From an uncultured Eubacteriales bacterium (GTDB taxonomy: Bacteria; Bacillota; Clostridia; Peptostreptococcales; Anaerovoracaceae), in NCBI GenBank assembly GCA_900318155.1, contig ONJN01000010.1, forward strand, positions 1-38,343: a stretch of 38,343 nucleotides of DNA, in the 5' to 3' direction. The position numbers and the translations under genes were made by a program. Position 1 is the stretch's first letter, and the number at the start of each line of letters is the position of its first letter. The notes under the pieces are model-generated. The model did no database searches, was not told the DNA's origin, and worked only from the letters and a program-made list of their open reading frames with translations. Shown one piece after another: positions 1 through 8,068 of the stretch.

Positions 1-1
1 A

Positions 2-235
2 CAGACGCTGGCCGTTTCCAAAGTGCTCGCCGTGAGCAGGAACCAGGGAAAAGTCACTTATGTCAAAGCCGGCGGCAACGCAAAGATAACCATCAACAAG
101 ACTACCGGCAAAGTGACGGTGAAAAAAGGCCTGAAAAAAGGCACCTACGGTGTAAAGACAAAGGTCACCGCGGCCGGCAATGCAAATTATAAAGCGCTGA
201 CAAAGACCGTGACATTCAAAGTCAAAGTAAGTTAG
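2..235 (+). CDS. C-terminal fragment of a secreted repeat protein (Ig-like/surface repeat)
   Basis: The frame is open from the window edge to a TAG at 233-235, so this is the 3' end of a gene that starts outside; the internal GTG at 23 is not a credible start. The roughly 77 visible residues are rich in Lys, Thr, Val and Gly and form beta-strand-like repeats (GKVTVKKGLKKGTYGVK, then TAAGNANYKA). This is the style of the C-terminal Ig-like repeats of clostridial surface proteins. The DUF6273 protein at the right edge of the window has related repeats. No anchoring motif is visible at the C-terminus. The function is unknown and probably structural or adhesive. Confidence 0.7.
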   Translation, partial: QTLAVSKVLAVSRNQGKVTYVKAGGNAKITINKTTGKVTVKKGLKKGTYGVKTKVTAAGNANYKALTKTVTFKVKVS

Positions 236-274
236 AATCAATCAGCATTTAACACAAAATCCGGCGCAGGCTCT

Positions 275-293
275 GCCCGCAGGCAACCCGGGC
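275..293 (+). terminator. possible weak terminator hairpin
   Basis: A short stem GCCCG (275-279) with CGGGC (289-293) follows the stop of the upstream gene and is followed by TGTTTAAAATTT. The stem is only 5 bp and the T-run is broken, so this is a weak candidate. Confidence 0.3.
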
Positions 294-327
294 TGTTTAA
301 AATTTCAATGCGTTTACCGGTCGTATA

Positions 328-336
328 TGCTATAAT
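328..336 (+). promoter_or_regulatory. extended -10 promoter for the wecE-yfhO-rmlA-rmlB operon
   Basis: TGCTATAAT at 328-336 is a perfect extended -10 element (TG, one base, TATAAT). No good -35 lies at 16-18 bp; TTTACC at 313-318 is only 12 bp upstream. Transcription would begin near 343, about 34 nt before the wecE start. Confidence 0.6.
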
Positions 337-376
337 GTTTTCAAAATAATGACTTATTGATTGTAAAAGGAATATC

Positions 377-1507
377 ATGAATATTAAGTTTAACATTCCT
401 CCTTACGTAGGAAAAGAAACAGACTATATCCGTGAAGCGATTCGCAGCGGAAAAATCTGCGGCGACGGGGTCTTTACCAGAAAATGCGACGAGTGGATCC
501 AGAAAAAAACGGGTACGACCTGCAGCCTTCTTACAACATCCTGCACTACCGCGCTCGAAATGGCGGCTGTTCTGGCCGATATCCGGCCGGGAGACGAGGT
601 GATCCTCCCGTCATATACTTTTGTTTCCACGGCGAACGCGTTTGTGCTGCGCGGGGCAAAGCTGGTCTTTGTCGACATTCGGCCGGATACGATGAATATT
701 GACGAGAACCGGATCGAGGAAGCGATCACGGACAAAACGCGGGCGATCGTGCCGGTTCATTACGCCGGCGTGGGCTGTGAAATGGACACCATCATGCAGC
801 TTGCGGAGAAATATGGGCTGACAGTGGTTGAGGACGCCGCGCAGGGTGTGATGGCCTCGTATAAAGGCCGGGCACTCGGAACTATCGGCGACTTCGGCTG
901 TTACAGTTTTCACGAGACAAAGAACTACAGCATGGGCGAGGGCGGCGCTATTCTGATCCGTGACCGGGACAAGGTGGAACGCGCGGAAATCGTCCGGGAA
1001 AAGGGCACGGATCGTAGCAAGTTCCTGCGCGGCCAGGTCGATAAGTATTCCTGGGTGGACATCGGTTCCTCTTACCTGCCCAGCGACATCAATGCCGCGT
1101 ATCTTTACCCGCAGCTTTTGCAGGCGGAAGAGATCAACCGGGATCGGCTGCACAGCTGGGATCTTTACTACGCGCAGCTGACTACGCTCGCGGAAAGCGG
1201 GCGGATCGAACTGCCGGTGATCCCGGCGGGCTGTGAACACAATGCGCACATGTTCTACATCAAAGCAAAGGATCTGGAAGAGCGGACCGCATTGATCCGC
1301 TTCTTAAAGGAACGAGGGATCAGCGCGGTTTTCCATTATGTACCGCTGCATACATCCAGAGCCGGGCAGAAATACGGACGGTTTTCCGGACCGGACCGAT
1401 ATACGACAAAAGAGAGCGAACGGCTGCTGCGGCTGCCGATGTACTATAAGCTGAAGGAAGAAGAAATAGGATATATTGTCAATGGAATTACAGATTTTTT
1501 CAAATAA
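377..1507 (+). CDS. wecE: dTDP-4-amino-4,6-dideoxygalactose transaminase (WecE/RffA-like)
   Basis: This 376-residue PLP enzyme of the DegT/DnrJ/EryC1/StrS family closely resembles enterobacterial WecE as I know it: GSGKICGDG near 24-31, the stretch from PGDEVILPSY to FVDIRPDTMNID at 71-109, and SFHETKNYS at 178-185. K182 is the expected Schiff-base lysine and D153 in VEDAAQ the residue facing the PLP nitrogen. WecE transfers an amino group from glutamate to dTDP-4-keto-6-deoxyglucose, giving dTDP-Fuc4N. Genes for the two preceding steps (rmlA, rmlB) lie in the same operon, which supports the substrate. The start follows an AAAAGGA ribosome site, and the 3' end overlaps yfhO. The precise amino-sugar product remains an inference. 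Confidence 0.9.
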   Translation: MNIKFNIPPYVGKETDYIREAIRSGKICGDGVFTRKCDEWIQKKTGTTCSLLTTSCTTALEMAAVLADIRPGDEVILPSYTFVSTANAFVLRGAKLVFVDIRPDTMNIDENRIEEAITDKTRAIVPVHYAGVGCEMDTIMQLAEKYGLTVVEDAAQGVMASYKGRALGTIGDFGCYSFHETKNYSMGEGGAILIRDRDKVERAEIVREKGTDRSKFLRGQVDKYSWVDIGSSYLPSDINAAYLYPQLLQAEEINRDRLHSWDLYYAQLTTLAESGRIELPVIPAGCEHNAHMFYIKAKDLEERTALIRFLKERGISAVFHYVPLHTSRAGQKYGRFSGPDRYTTKESERLLRLPMYYKLKEEEIGYIVNGITDFFK

Positions 1508-4355
1508 AAACAGCGCGGAAGCGATAAGAAAAGAAAGTCTTTGCGCGGAGGAAACCGGGAGATTCCGAAGGCAGCTGCTGATCTACACAGTGCTCTTTGT
1601 GATTACCGCCTTAGGGGTATACCTGTATTATCTGAGATACGGCATGACGCTTCTGCGGGCCAGAGGCGGCAACTTTGACGGCGTTAGCCAGACGTACCCG
1701 ATCTATGTCAGTATAAAGCGGTATGTAAATGCTTTCCTTGCCGGAAAAAGTCCCGGGGTCTGGTCATGGTGCCTTGGCCTGGGTGAGGACTACATTGAGT
1801 TGTTTAAGAGCAAGCTCGTGGATCCTTTGACCTATGTCATCATTCTTTTCCCGGAGAAATATCTGGATGTTGTGATCAGTGCCGTCACGGTATTCCGGGA
1901 GTATCTGACCGGCGTGGCATTTCTGCTGTTTGCCCGGGAAATGCGGCTGAAGAAACAGGTGCAGATCATCGGCGCGCTTTCTTACGCGTTCTCCGGCTGG
2001 ATTGTCGTGGTCGCCAGCGCGCAGGGGGTATTCCTGAACGCGGCGATCGTTTTGCCGATCATGATTATGGGAATCGAATGGATCCTGAAAAAGCGCACAC
2101 CGCTTTTGTTCATCGCGTCGGTTCTGCTGTTTTTCATGTCCGGCGTGATCTGGACGTATATCGGCGGGATCATCGCGCTGCTGTATTATTTTGTACGATG
2201 GTTCCACTATAATCCGAAACCGCAGCGGAATGTTTTTCTGAAAGAGGGAGGAGCCTTCCTGCTGTACGGGATCTTGGGGATTCTGGTTTCGTCGTTTTTC
2301 GCGATCTCGATGTTCCTGTCGATCTCCGGGGCGACCACTGCAGCAGGATATGAACCGTATAAGTATACCTATCGCGCGTATCAGTATGTCCGGTGGCTGT
2401 CGCATCTGAACTCGATTACGCCAACATGCGCGTCGTATACATTTTTATATATGCCGGTCATTTTTGTTATGATGCTGCCGCTCCTGGTCAGGCGGATCCG
2501 GGCGAAATGCACCGAGGCGATCTTCGCGGGGGTGCTTTTCCTCGCCGCGCTGCTTCCGATTACCGGAAGGATCTTCAACGGAATGAGTTACAGCACGGGC
2601 CGCTGGTTCTTTGTGCTGAATTTCTTCCTGATCTGGGCCTGCGCGGAATGCCTCGATAAGATCGAGATAAATAAGAAAACGGCTCGGATTATTGGACTCT
2701 GGCTCGCGTTCCTGCTTGTCTGGAATGTGATTGTCTGCCGCGTGATCCTGCAGCTGACTAAAAAGGCGAACGCTTACGGGAATGTAACAGCGGTTCTGAT
2801 CGGTTTTATCATCCTGGTGATTCTGTACCGAAAGAATCAGGAGGGTCTTCGATCCGCAGAAAAGCAGACTTCGACGCGACGAAAAAAGATCATGGATCTG
2901 GCCGTGTTAGGTCTGGTTATGCTGAGTATCATGGCTGCAGGGAACTATAAAACTTCTCTGGCCTTTAATAAGTCTTTGGAGAATTACAGCAAAGCCGGCT
3001 TCATTTATGACAACCTGTCTTTTTCCTCGCAGAAGGTCATTCAGAAGCTGCAGAAAAGCGATCCGTCTTTTTTCCGGACTGATCAGGTAGAGGGACGGTC
3101 GCAGAGACGTGTTGTCAGAGTTCAGGTCAATGAAAACCTTTACTTTGATAACCGGTCGATCTACATGTATTTCTCAACGATCAGCCGCAAGTGGCTCCAG
3201 TTCAACAAGGCGATGGGAAATAACGCCGGATACTTTGACCGCACTACCTCTTTTTCGAACGACAACCGCGCGGAACTGGATACGCTGATGGGTGTGAAAT
3301 ATTTTCTTGGCGACGATCTGCGCAGGAAGAGCGGCGCTTCCGCTTACGCGCCGTACGGTTTCCGGTATAAAAAAGACGTCGGCGGAATAAGGATATATCA
3401 AAATACTCACGAGATCGGGCCGGGGACGGCCTTTGGGAAATATATCACAGAATCGGAGCTGATGAAATACAGCCCGTTAACCCGGCCGCAGGTTCTGAGC
3501 CAGGCCGCGGTGATTCCGGATAAGAGTGCCGGCAAAGTCAGCGGGGTTCATCACGCGGAAAAAACAGAGATTCATACTTCTGCCCAGAAACTGAAATATA
3601 CGGTTTCAAATACCAAAAACGTTGATTTAAACCGTCATTCCATGACTGTTAAGGACAAAATCGGGGAGTTCGATCTGAACGTTTCCGGCGGCGAGGACTG
3701 CCAGCTGATCGTTTCCTTTAACAACCTGAAGCGGAAATATTGTACCCCGGAACGGCGCAGTGAATTGCCAAAGCACTATGTCCGGCCATTTACCTACGTC
3801 AACGACCCGACCTTTATGATCTACGCTTCCAAAGGCAATGTTGTGAAGCGGACACTTTATCAGAAAGGAAAAAGTCAGGCGATCACAGACATCGACGCGT
3901 TCAATATCAATCTGGGATATTATAAAAAGGCGGACGGCACAATTCATATTGAGTTCCACAACAGCGGCGATTATACCTTCAGTTCTCTGGACGTGTACGC
4001 GGTTCCAATGAACATTTACCGCGCGGCGGCCGGAAGCATGGCAAAGAATCGTTATAAGGTCACGAGCTTCAGTAATGACAGAATCACCGGAACGGTGGAT
4101 GCGGAGAAAGATTCCGTGCTCTTCCTGTCCATTCTGGATACGACCGGCTGGAACGTCTTTGTAGACGGAAAAAAGGCGGAACGTCTGTCCGGCGTTGACA
4201 TTGCCTTTACCGGCGTTAAAGTCGGCAAAGGACATCATGAGATTACTCTGAAATATCATTCGACCGCAGCCAGACCGGCGATGATTCTGACGATCATTGG
4301 TCTGATCGGGATCATCTGCATGGAAGTTTACAGAAGAAAGGAACAGAGAAAATGA
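1482..4355 (+). CDS. yfhO: YfhO-family polytopic membrane protein (putative GT-C glycosyltransferase)
   Basis: This protein of about 957 residues has an N-terminal block of roughly a dozen hydrophobic segments (about residues 25-490), including [12 protein letters not shown] after the first helix. A large polar extracytoplasmic region of about 430 residues and a last helix near the C-terminus ([14 protein letters not shown]) follow. This layout matches YfhO, which is needed for lipoteichoic acid glycosylation in Bacillus subtilis and is thought to transfer a lipid-linked sugar outside the membrane. The ATG at 1482 is chosen, with a TTG two codons upstream as the alternative; either start overlaps wecE by about 26-32 nt. 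The end overlaps rmlA by ATGA, so translational coupling is likely. Its position inside a dTDP-amino-sugar operon suggests it handles that sugar. No GT2 partner that would load the lipid carrier is visible here. Confidence 0.85.
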   Translation: MELQIFSNKNSAEAIRKESLCAEETGRFRRQLLIYTVLFVITALGVYLYYLRYGMTLLRARGGNFDGVSQTYPIYVSIKRYVNAFLAGKSPGVWSWCLGLGEDYIELFKSKLVDPLTYVIILFPEKYLDVVISAVTVFREYLTGVAFLLFAREMRLKKQVQIIGALSYAFSGWIVVVASAQGVFLNAAIVLPIMIMGIEWILKKRTPLLFIASVLLFFMSGVIWTYIGGIIALLYYFVRWFHYNPKPQRNVFLKEGGAFLLYGILGILVSSFFAISMFLSISGATTAAGYEPYKYTYRAYQYVRWLSHLNSITPTCASYTFLYMPVIFVMMLPLLVRRIRAKCTEAIFAGVLFLAALLPITGRIFNGMSYSTGRWFFVLNFFLIWACAECLDKIEINKKTARIIGLWLAFLLVWNVIVCRVILQLTKKANAYGNVTAVLIGFIILVILYRKNQEGLRSAEKQTSTRRKKIMDLAVLGLVMLSIMAAGNYKTSLAFNKSLENYSKAGFIYDNLSFSSQKVIQKLQKSDPSFFRTDQVEGRSQRRVVRVQVNENLYFDNRSIYMYFSTISRKWLQFNKAMGNNAGYFDRTTSFSNDNRAELDTLMGVKYFLGDDLRRKSGASAYAPYGFRYKKDVGGIRIYQNTHEIGPGTAFGKYITESELMKYSPLTRPQVLSQAAVIPDKSAGKVSGVHHAEKTEIHTSAQKLKYTVSNTKNVDLNRHSMTVKDKIGEFDLNVSGGEDCQLIVSFNNLKRKYCTPERRSELPKHYVRPFTYVNDPTFMIYASKGNVVKRTLYQKGKSQAITDIDAFNINLGYYKKADGTIHIEFHNSGDYTFSSLDVYAVPMNIYRAAAGSMAKNRYKVTSFSNDRITGTVDAEKDSVLFLSILDTTGWNVFVDGKKAERLSGVDIAFTGVKVGKGHHEITLKYHSTAARPAMILTIIGLIGIICMEVYRRKEQRK

Positions 4356-5224
4356 AGGGGATCATTCTGGCAGGCGGCAAAGGCACCCGGCTTTATCCGA
4401 TGACCCGGGCTGTGTCAAAGCAGCTTTTGCCGATCTATGACAAACCTTTGATTTATTACCCGATCAGCGTACTGATGCTGGCCGGAATATGCGACATTTT
4501 GATTATCTCTACTCCGGAAGACATTCCGGCCTACAAAGCGCTTCTCGGAGACGGATCCGATCTGGGTCTGAATTTCAGCTATGTTATTCAGGAGCAGCCG
4601 CGCGGACTGGCGGAAGCATTTATTCTCGGAGAAGACTTTATCGGAAAAGATCGCGTATGCCTGGTGCTGGGAGACAACCTCTTTTACGGGCAGGATTTTA
4701 CCCGTCTTCTGAATATGGCGCAGGAGAACACCGAAGGAGCGACGATCTACGGCTACCCGGTGAGAAATCCGCAGGCTTTCGGTGTCGTGGAGTTCGATGA
4801 GAATCGCAACGTTATTTCCATCGAGGAGAAACCACAGGAGCCAAAGTCCAATTTTGCTGTACCGGGACTTTATTTCTACGATAACAATGTCATCGAAATT
4901 GCTAAACAGGTCAAACCGTCCGCGCGGGGCGAGATCGAAATCACCTCTGTTAATAATGCTTATCTGAAGGCCGGCAAGCTGAAGGTTATACTTATGGGGC
5001 GCGGAATGGCCTGGTTGGATACCGGAACGCCGGCAGGCATGCTCAGGGCCGCTCAGTTCGTTGAAGCGGTCCAGTCACGGCAGGGTTTTTATATCTCCTG
5101 TCCTGAGGAAATTGCCTGGCGCCGGGGCTTCATAACGACAGAGCATCTGCTGAAAATCGGTGAGAGCCTGAAGATGACCGACTATGGGCAGTACCTGCTT
5201 TCACTGCCGGAAGCAAATGTGTAG
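4352..5224 (+). CDS. rmlA: glucose-1-phosphate thymidylyltransferase
   Basis: This 290-residue protein has the usual RmlA length. It carries the nucleotidyltransferase signature [11 protein letters not shown] from residue 8, K23 in [15 protein letters not shown] near 81-89 and the metal-binding LGDN with D108. It converts glucose-1-phosphate and dTTP to dTDP-glucose and pyrophosphate, the first step of dTDP-deoxysugar synthesis in the cytoplasm. The start codon overlaps the yfhO stop by 4 nt (ATGA). rmlB begins 12 nt downstream, so the two steps are made together. Feedback inhibition by the end product is typical of the family but cannot be read here. Confidence 0.97.
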   Translation: MKGIILAGGKGTRLYPMTRAVSKQLLPIYDKPLIYYPISVLMLAGICDILIISTPEDIPAYKALLGDGSDLGLNFSYVIQEQPRGLAEAFILGEDFIGKDRVCLVLGDNLFYGQDFTRLLNMAQENTEGATIYGYPVRNPQAFGVVEFDENRNVISIEEKPQEPKSNFAVPGLYFYDNNVIEIAKQVKPSARGEIEITSVNNAYLKAGKLKVILMGRGMAWLDTGTPAGMLRAAQFVEAVQSRQGFYISCPEEIAWRRGFITTEHLLKIGESLKMTDYGQYLLSLPEANV

Positions 5225-5236
5225 GAGGAGAAAACG

Positions 5237-6217
5237 ATGCATTTTTTAGTAACAGGCGGAGCCGGATTTATCGGCTCCAACTTTGTCTTTTATATGATGG
5301 AGAACCATCCGGAGGATCAGATCACCTGTTTGGATGCTCTGACCTATGCCGGAAATCTGAAGACCCTGGAGCCGGTCATGGACGATCCACGATTCACCTT
5401 CGTGCGCGGAGACATCGCCGATCGGGAACAGGTCTTTGACTTGTTCGGCAAAAATTCATTCGACGTTGTGGTCAATTTTGCAGCAGAGACTCACGTCGAC
5501 CGTTCAATCGAGGATCCGGGGATTTTTCTCAGGACAAATATCATCGGTACTCAGACGCTGATGGACGCATGCCTGGAGCATAAGGTTTCCCGCTTTCACC
5601 ACGTAGGAACCGATGAAGTGTACGGCGATCTGCCGCTGGATCGGCCGGATCAGTATTTTACAGAGAATACGCCGCTGAAAGCTTCCAGCCCGTATTCCGC
5701 GTCAAAGGCGTCAGCGGATCTTCTTGCCATGGCCTATCATCGCACGTACGGTCTGCCGGTGACCATCAGCCGCTGTTCCAACAATTACGGTCCGTATCAG
5801 TTCCCGGAGAAGCTTATCCCGCTGATGATTTCCCGCGCTCTGGCCGATGAACCGCTGCCTGTATACGGAACCGGAAAAAATGTCCGGGACTGGCTCTATG
5901 TGGAAGATCACTGTAAGGCAATCGACATCGTACTTCAGCAGGGGAGGATCGGTGAAATATACAATATCGGCGGCCACAATGAAAAGACGAATCTGGAGGT
6001 GGTTAAGACCATTCTCAGACAGTTGGGCAAGCCGGAATCACTGATCCATTTTGTGGAGGACCGCAAAGGACACGATCTTCGTTACGCGATCGATCCGGAG
6101 AAAATCAGGAACGAACTTGGATGGTATCCGGAGACTTCATTTGAGGATGGAATCCGAAAAACCATTACCTGGTATCTGTCTAACCGGGCGTGGTGGGAAG
6201 AGCTGATCTCGGACTAA
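5237..6217 (+). CDS. rmlB: dTDP-glucose 4,6-dehydratase
   Basis: This 326-residue extended short-chain dehydrogenase has the NAD-binding GGAGFIGS at 7-14, TDEVYG with D126 and E127 as the dehydration acid and base, and Y153-x3-K157 (YSASK). It converts dTDP-glucose to dTDP-4-keto-6-deoxyglucose. A GGAGGAG ribosome site precedes the ATG. This is the last gene of the operon. The epimerase rmlC and reductase rmlD that would be needed for rhamnose are absent, whereas an aminotransferase acting on this keto-sugar is encoded three genes upstream. No clear terminator follows, so some transcription may run into the next gene. Confidence 0.97.
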   Translation: MHFLVTGGAGFIGSNFVFYMMENHPEDQITCLDALTYAGNLKTLEPVMDDPRFTFVRGDIADREQVFDLFGKNSFDVVVNFAAETHVDRSIEDPGIFLRTNIIGTQTLMDACLEHKVSRFHHVGTDEVYGDLPLDRPDQYFTENTPLKASSPYSASKASADLLAMAYHRTYGLPVTISRCSNNYGPYQFPEKLIPLMISRALADEPLPVYGTGKNVRDWLYVEDHCKAIDIVLQQGRIGEIYNIGGHNEKTNLEVVKTILRQLGKPESLIHFVEDRKGHDLRYAIDPEKIRNELGWYPETSFEDGIRKTITWYLSNRAWWEELISD

Positions 6218-6235
6218 TCAGACATTCTTTTGTCA

Positions 6236-6259
6236 TTTGACTTGTAAATTCAGGTCAAA
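6236..6259. promoter_or_regulatory. inverted repeat in promoter spacer, candidate operator
   Basis: TTTGACTTG at 6236-6244 and CAGGTCAAA at 6251-6259 are inverted copies with one mismatch, separated by TAAATT. The repeat covers the -35 and most of the spacer of the promoter before the 551-residue surface protein. A dimeric repressor bound here would block RNA polymerase. No cognate regulator gene is in the window. Confidence 0.35.
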
Positions 6260-6266
6260 GTATGAT
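6237..6266 (+). promoter_or_regulatory. sigma-A-type promoter of the L,D-transpeptidase-like gene
   Basis: TTGACT (6237-6242), an 18-nt spacer and TATGAT (6261-6266) form a good promoter about 50 nt before the ATG at 6318. A near-perfect inverted repeat lies between the two elements and overlaps the -35 (described separately). Confidence 0.65.
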
Positions 6267-6317
6267 AAACTTCGATAATAAGCTTTTTATTATGCGATTA
6301 ACTTTAAGGAGAAATTT

Positions 6318-7973
6318 ATGAGGATCAAAAAAAAGTTATTTGTCATATTGCTTTGTATAAGCGTACTGACCGTGTTCAGCGCAGCCGGGATCCCGGTTGC
6401 GGCGGAAACAGGTACTTCCGGAACTTCTGTTTCAGAAGACAGCACGGCGTCTGACAAGTCAGTCGATGATACAACCGCAATCACTGACAGCGTTGATACG
6501 CCGGCAGATACGCCGGCTGACACGCCGGCAGACACTTCATCTGCTAAGAAGACAAGTGTCAGCACAACATCGATCGGCACCGGATCCAGTTCCGACAGTA
6601 AGAACGGTTCTAAAAAAGCAAATCCGACGCTCAGCATTATTGCCGTGCCAAAAGATAATAACGCCAAGAACAATCTGACTGGCGTGTTCAAAGTAAGTTT
6701 TTCCGGATCCTGGTCGGAATCCGGTTATCCGGCAACTCTTAAGAAGCAGGGCTATGCAGTAAAGTATTCGCTGCAGGATTCGGGAGGCAAGGTTCTGAAA
6801 AACGGCATCAGTCTTTCCGATACCGTGTATTCTGTTAAAAATGACAAGAAGAAATACCGTATCGTATGCGTTGCGACTAAGAAAGGAAAACCGACCCTGA
6901 CTTATAAATCAGCCCTGACCGGCATCTTTAAATTTCTGCCAGCGCCTTCAACGGTGAAAGTAACCTGCCCGAAGAGCAATTATAACGTCACCGTAAAATG
7001 GAGTAAGGTCAGCGACGCCAACGGATACCTGATCTACCGCAGTAAAAAGAAAAAAATTCCTGCCAGCCCGATCAAGGCTATTGCCGGAGGAAACACGGTG
7101 AAATTTGTTGATAAAAAGATGGCCGGCGGTACTTATTATTACTGGGTTCGCGCGGTTTACAAAGGAACGAACACCGGTAAGACGTATAAAACTGCCTCAA
7201 CGGCGTCACCTGCAAAGAAAACCACTGTCAAAGAGTATCTGAGATGCAAGATCCAGAAAATCGGCTGGCACGCGACCGCTAAGAAAAAAGGCGCGCTGTA
7301 CAAGAATAAGACCGGATCCGCAAAAAAGGGATCCATCAAAAAAGGCGCTAAGCTGGTTGTAACAAAGAAATATCCGAAGCTTATCAAGAAGCAGACCGCC
7401 AAGCCGAAACGTGTATATGTCATACAGATTAAAGACGGAAAAGCCATCAAACAGGGATGGGTAAAATGGGGCGTTGTAAAAAAAGTTAAGGGAACCACTT
7501 CCTGGAACAAGAAGCTGAAACGGACTGTCGACTGGCCGACGGCCGTGAAGGAAGCCTACGTGAAGAATAAATCCAGCAAGACAAACTATCTGATCTGGAC
7601 CAGTACTTATACTCAGAAAGTAAATATCTTCAAGAAGAAAAACGGTAAATGGAAACTGATCAAGTGCTTTAATACCAGTACCGGTAAGTACGTCCATCCG
7701 ACAAAGATGGGTATGAAACAGAGAATAAAAAAGCATCAGAAAAAAAAGATCAGAACATCGCCTAAGGGTAATAAGTATTACTTTACCCATCTGACATTCT
7801 TCAGCAGTCATGCATTCCATACGATCAGCTGGCGTCTCGGAACACGCCGCGTGGTCAAGAGCATGAATCAGCATGGACAGCCGAATACGCTGGGCAGCGT
7901 ACGTCTTTCGGTCAAAAACGCCAAATGGATTTACTATAATGTCCCTTATAACACCAGAGTGCTGACACACTGA
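6318..7973 (+). CDS. secreted protein with degenerate L,D-transpeptidase (YkuD) domain
   Basis: A 551-residue exported protein. Residues 1-29 form a signal peptide (RIKKK, a hydrophobic core, then VAA-E). A Ser/Thr/Asp-rich linker at 30-100 includes DTPA repeats. A beta-rich segment at 101-205 and a fibronectin III-like domain at 208-300 (VTVKWSKVSDANGYLIYRS) follow, then an SH3-like segment at 308-392. The C-terminal 400-551 aligns with YkuD domains: HAFHTISW at 498-505, and NTLGSVRLSVKNAKWIYYNVP at 523-543. Active enzymes have SHGC(V/I)R there, with Cys as the nucleophile. Here the motif is T-L-G-S-V-R, with L525 for His and S527 for Cys, so 3-3 cross-linking activity is doubtful. It may bind peptidoglycan as a pseudoenzyme. 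SD AAGGAG precedes the ATG. Confidence 0.85.
   Translation: MRIKKKLFVILLCISVLTVFSAAGIPVAAETGTSGTSVSEDSTASDKSVDDTTAITDSVDTPADTPADTPADTSSAKKTSVSTTSIGTGSSSDSKNGSKKANPTLSIIAVPKDNNAKNNLTGVFKVSFSGSWSESGYPATLKKQGYAVKYSLQDSGGKVLKNGISLSDTVYSVKNDKKKYRIVCVATKKGKPTLTYKSALTGIFKFLPAPSTVKVTCPKSNYNVTVKWSKVSDANGYLIYRSKKKKIPASPIKAIAGGNTVKFVDKKMAGGTYYYWVRAVYKGTNTGKTYKTASTASPAKKTTVKEYLRCKIQKIGWHATAKKKGALYKNKTGSAKKGSIKKGAKLVVTKKYPKLIKKQTAKPKRVYVIQIKDGKAIKQGWVKWGVVKKVKGTTSWNKKLKRTVDWPTAVKEAYVKNKSSKTNYLIWTSTYTQKVNIFKKKNGKWKLIKCFNTSTGKYVHPTKMGMKQRIKKHQKKKIRTSPKGNKYYFTHLTFFSSHAFHTISWRLGTRRVVKSMNQHGQPNTLGSVRLSVKNAKWIYYNVPYNTRVLTH
6495..6536 (+). repeat. 12-nt tandem repeat coding DTPA
   Basis: Three and a half copies of GAYACGCCGGCW lie in frame and encode Asp-Thr-Pro-Ala (residues 60-73) in the extracellular linker. 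Such repeats can vary in number between strains by slippage. Confidence 0.85.
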
Positions 7974-8040
7974 TAATTAAAAGTATCCTTCAGTAAGGGA
8001 TGCTGAAAGATACCGGAAAACATATTCTGTTCATAATGAA

Positions 8041-8064
8041 ACCCCCGCGTCAGACGCGGGGGTT
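8041..8064. terminator. bidirectional Rho-independent terminator
   Basis: A very stable stem, ACCCCCGCGT paired with ACGCGGGGGT around a CAG-centred loop, lies in the 95-nt gap between two convergent genes. A-rich sequence lies on its left, giving a T-rich tail for the minus strand. The plus-strand tail is weaker (TCAGTTT). Confidence 0.85.
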
Positions 8065-8068
8065 CAGT

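Noticed and set aside
611-1249. 212-codon open frame on the minus strand
   Set aside because: It lies entirely opposite wecE, has no ribosome site, and its His/Arg/Asp-rich composition is typical of antisense shadows of GC-rich genes.
7206-7970. 254-codon open frame on the minus strand
   Set aside because: Antisense to the transpeptidase-like gene. The Phe/Leu-rich sequence mirrors the Lys codons of the real gene and there is no ribosome site.
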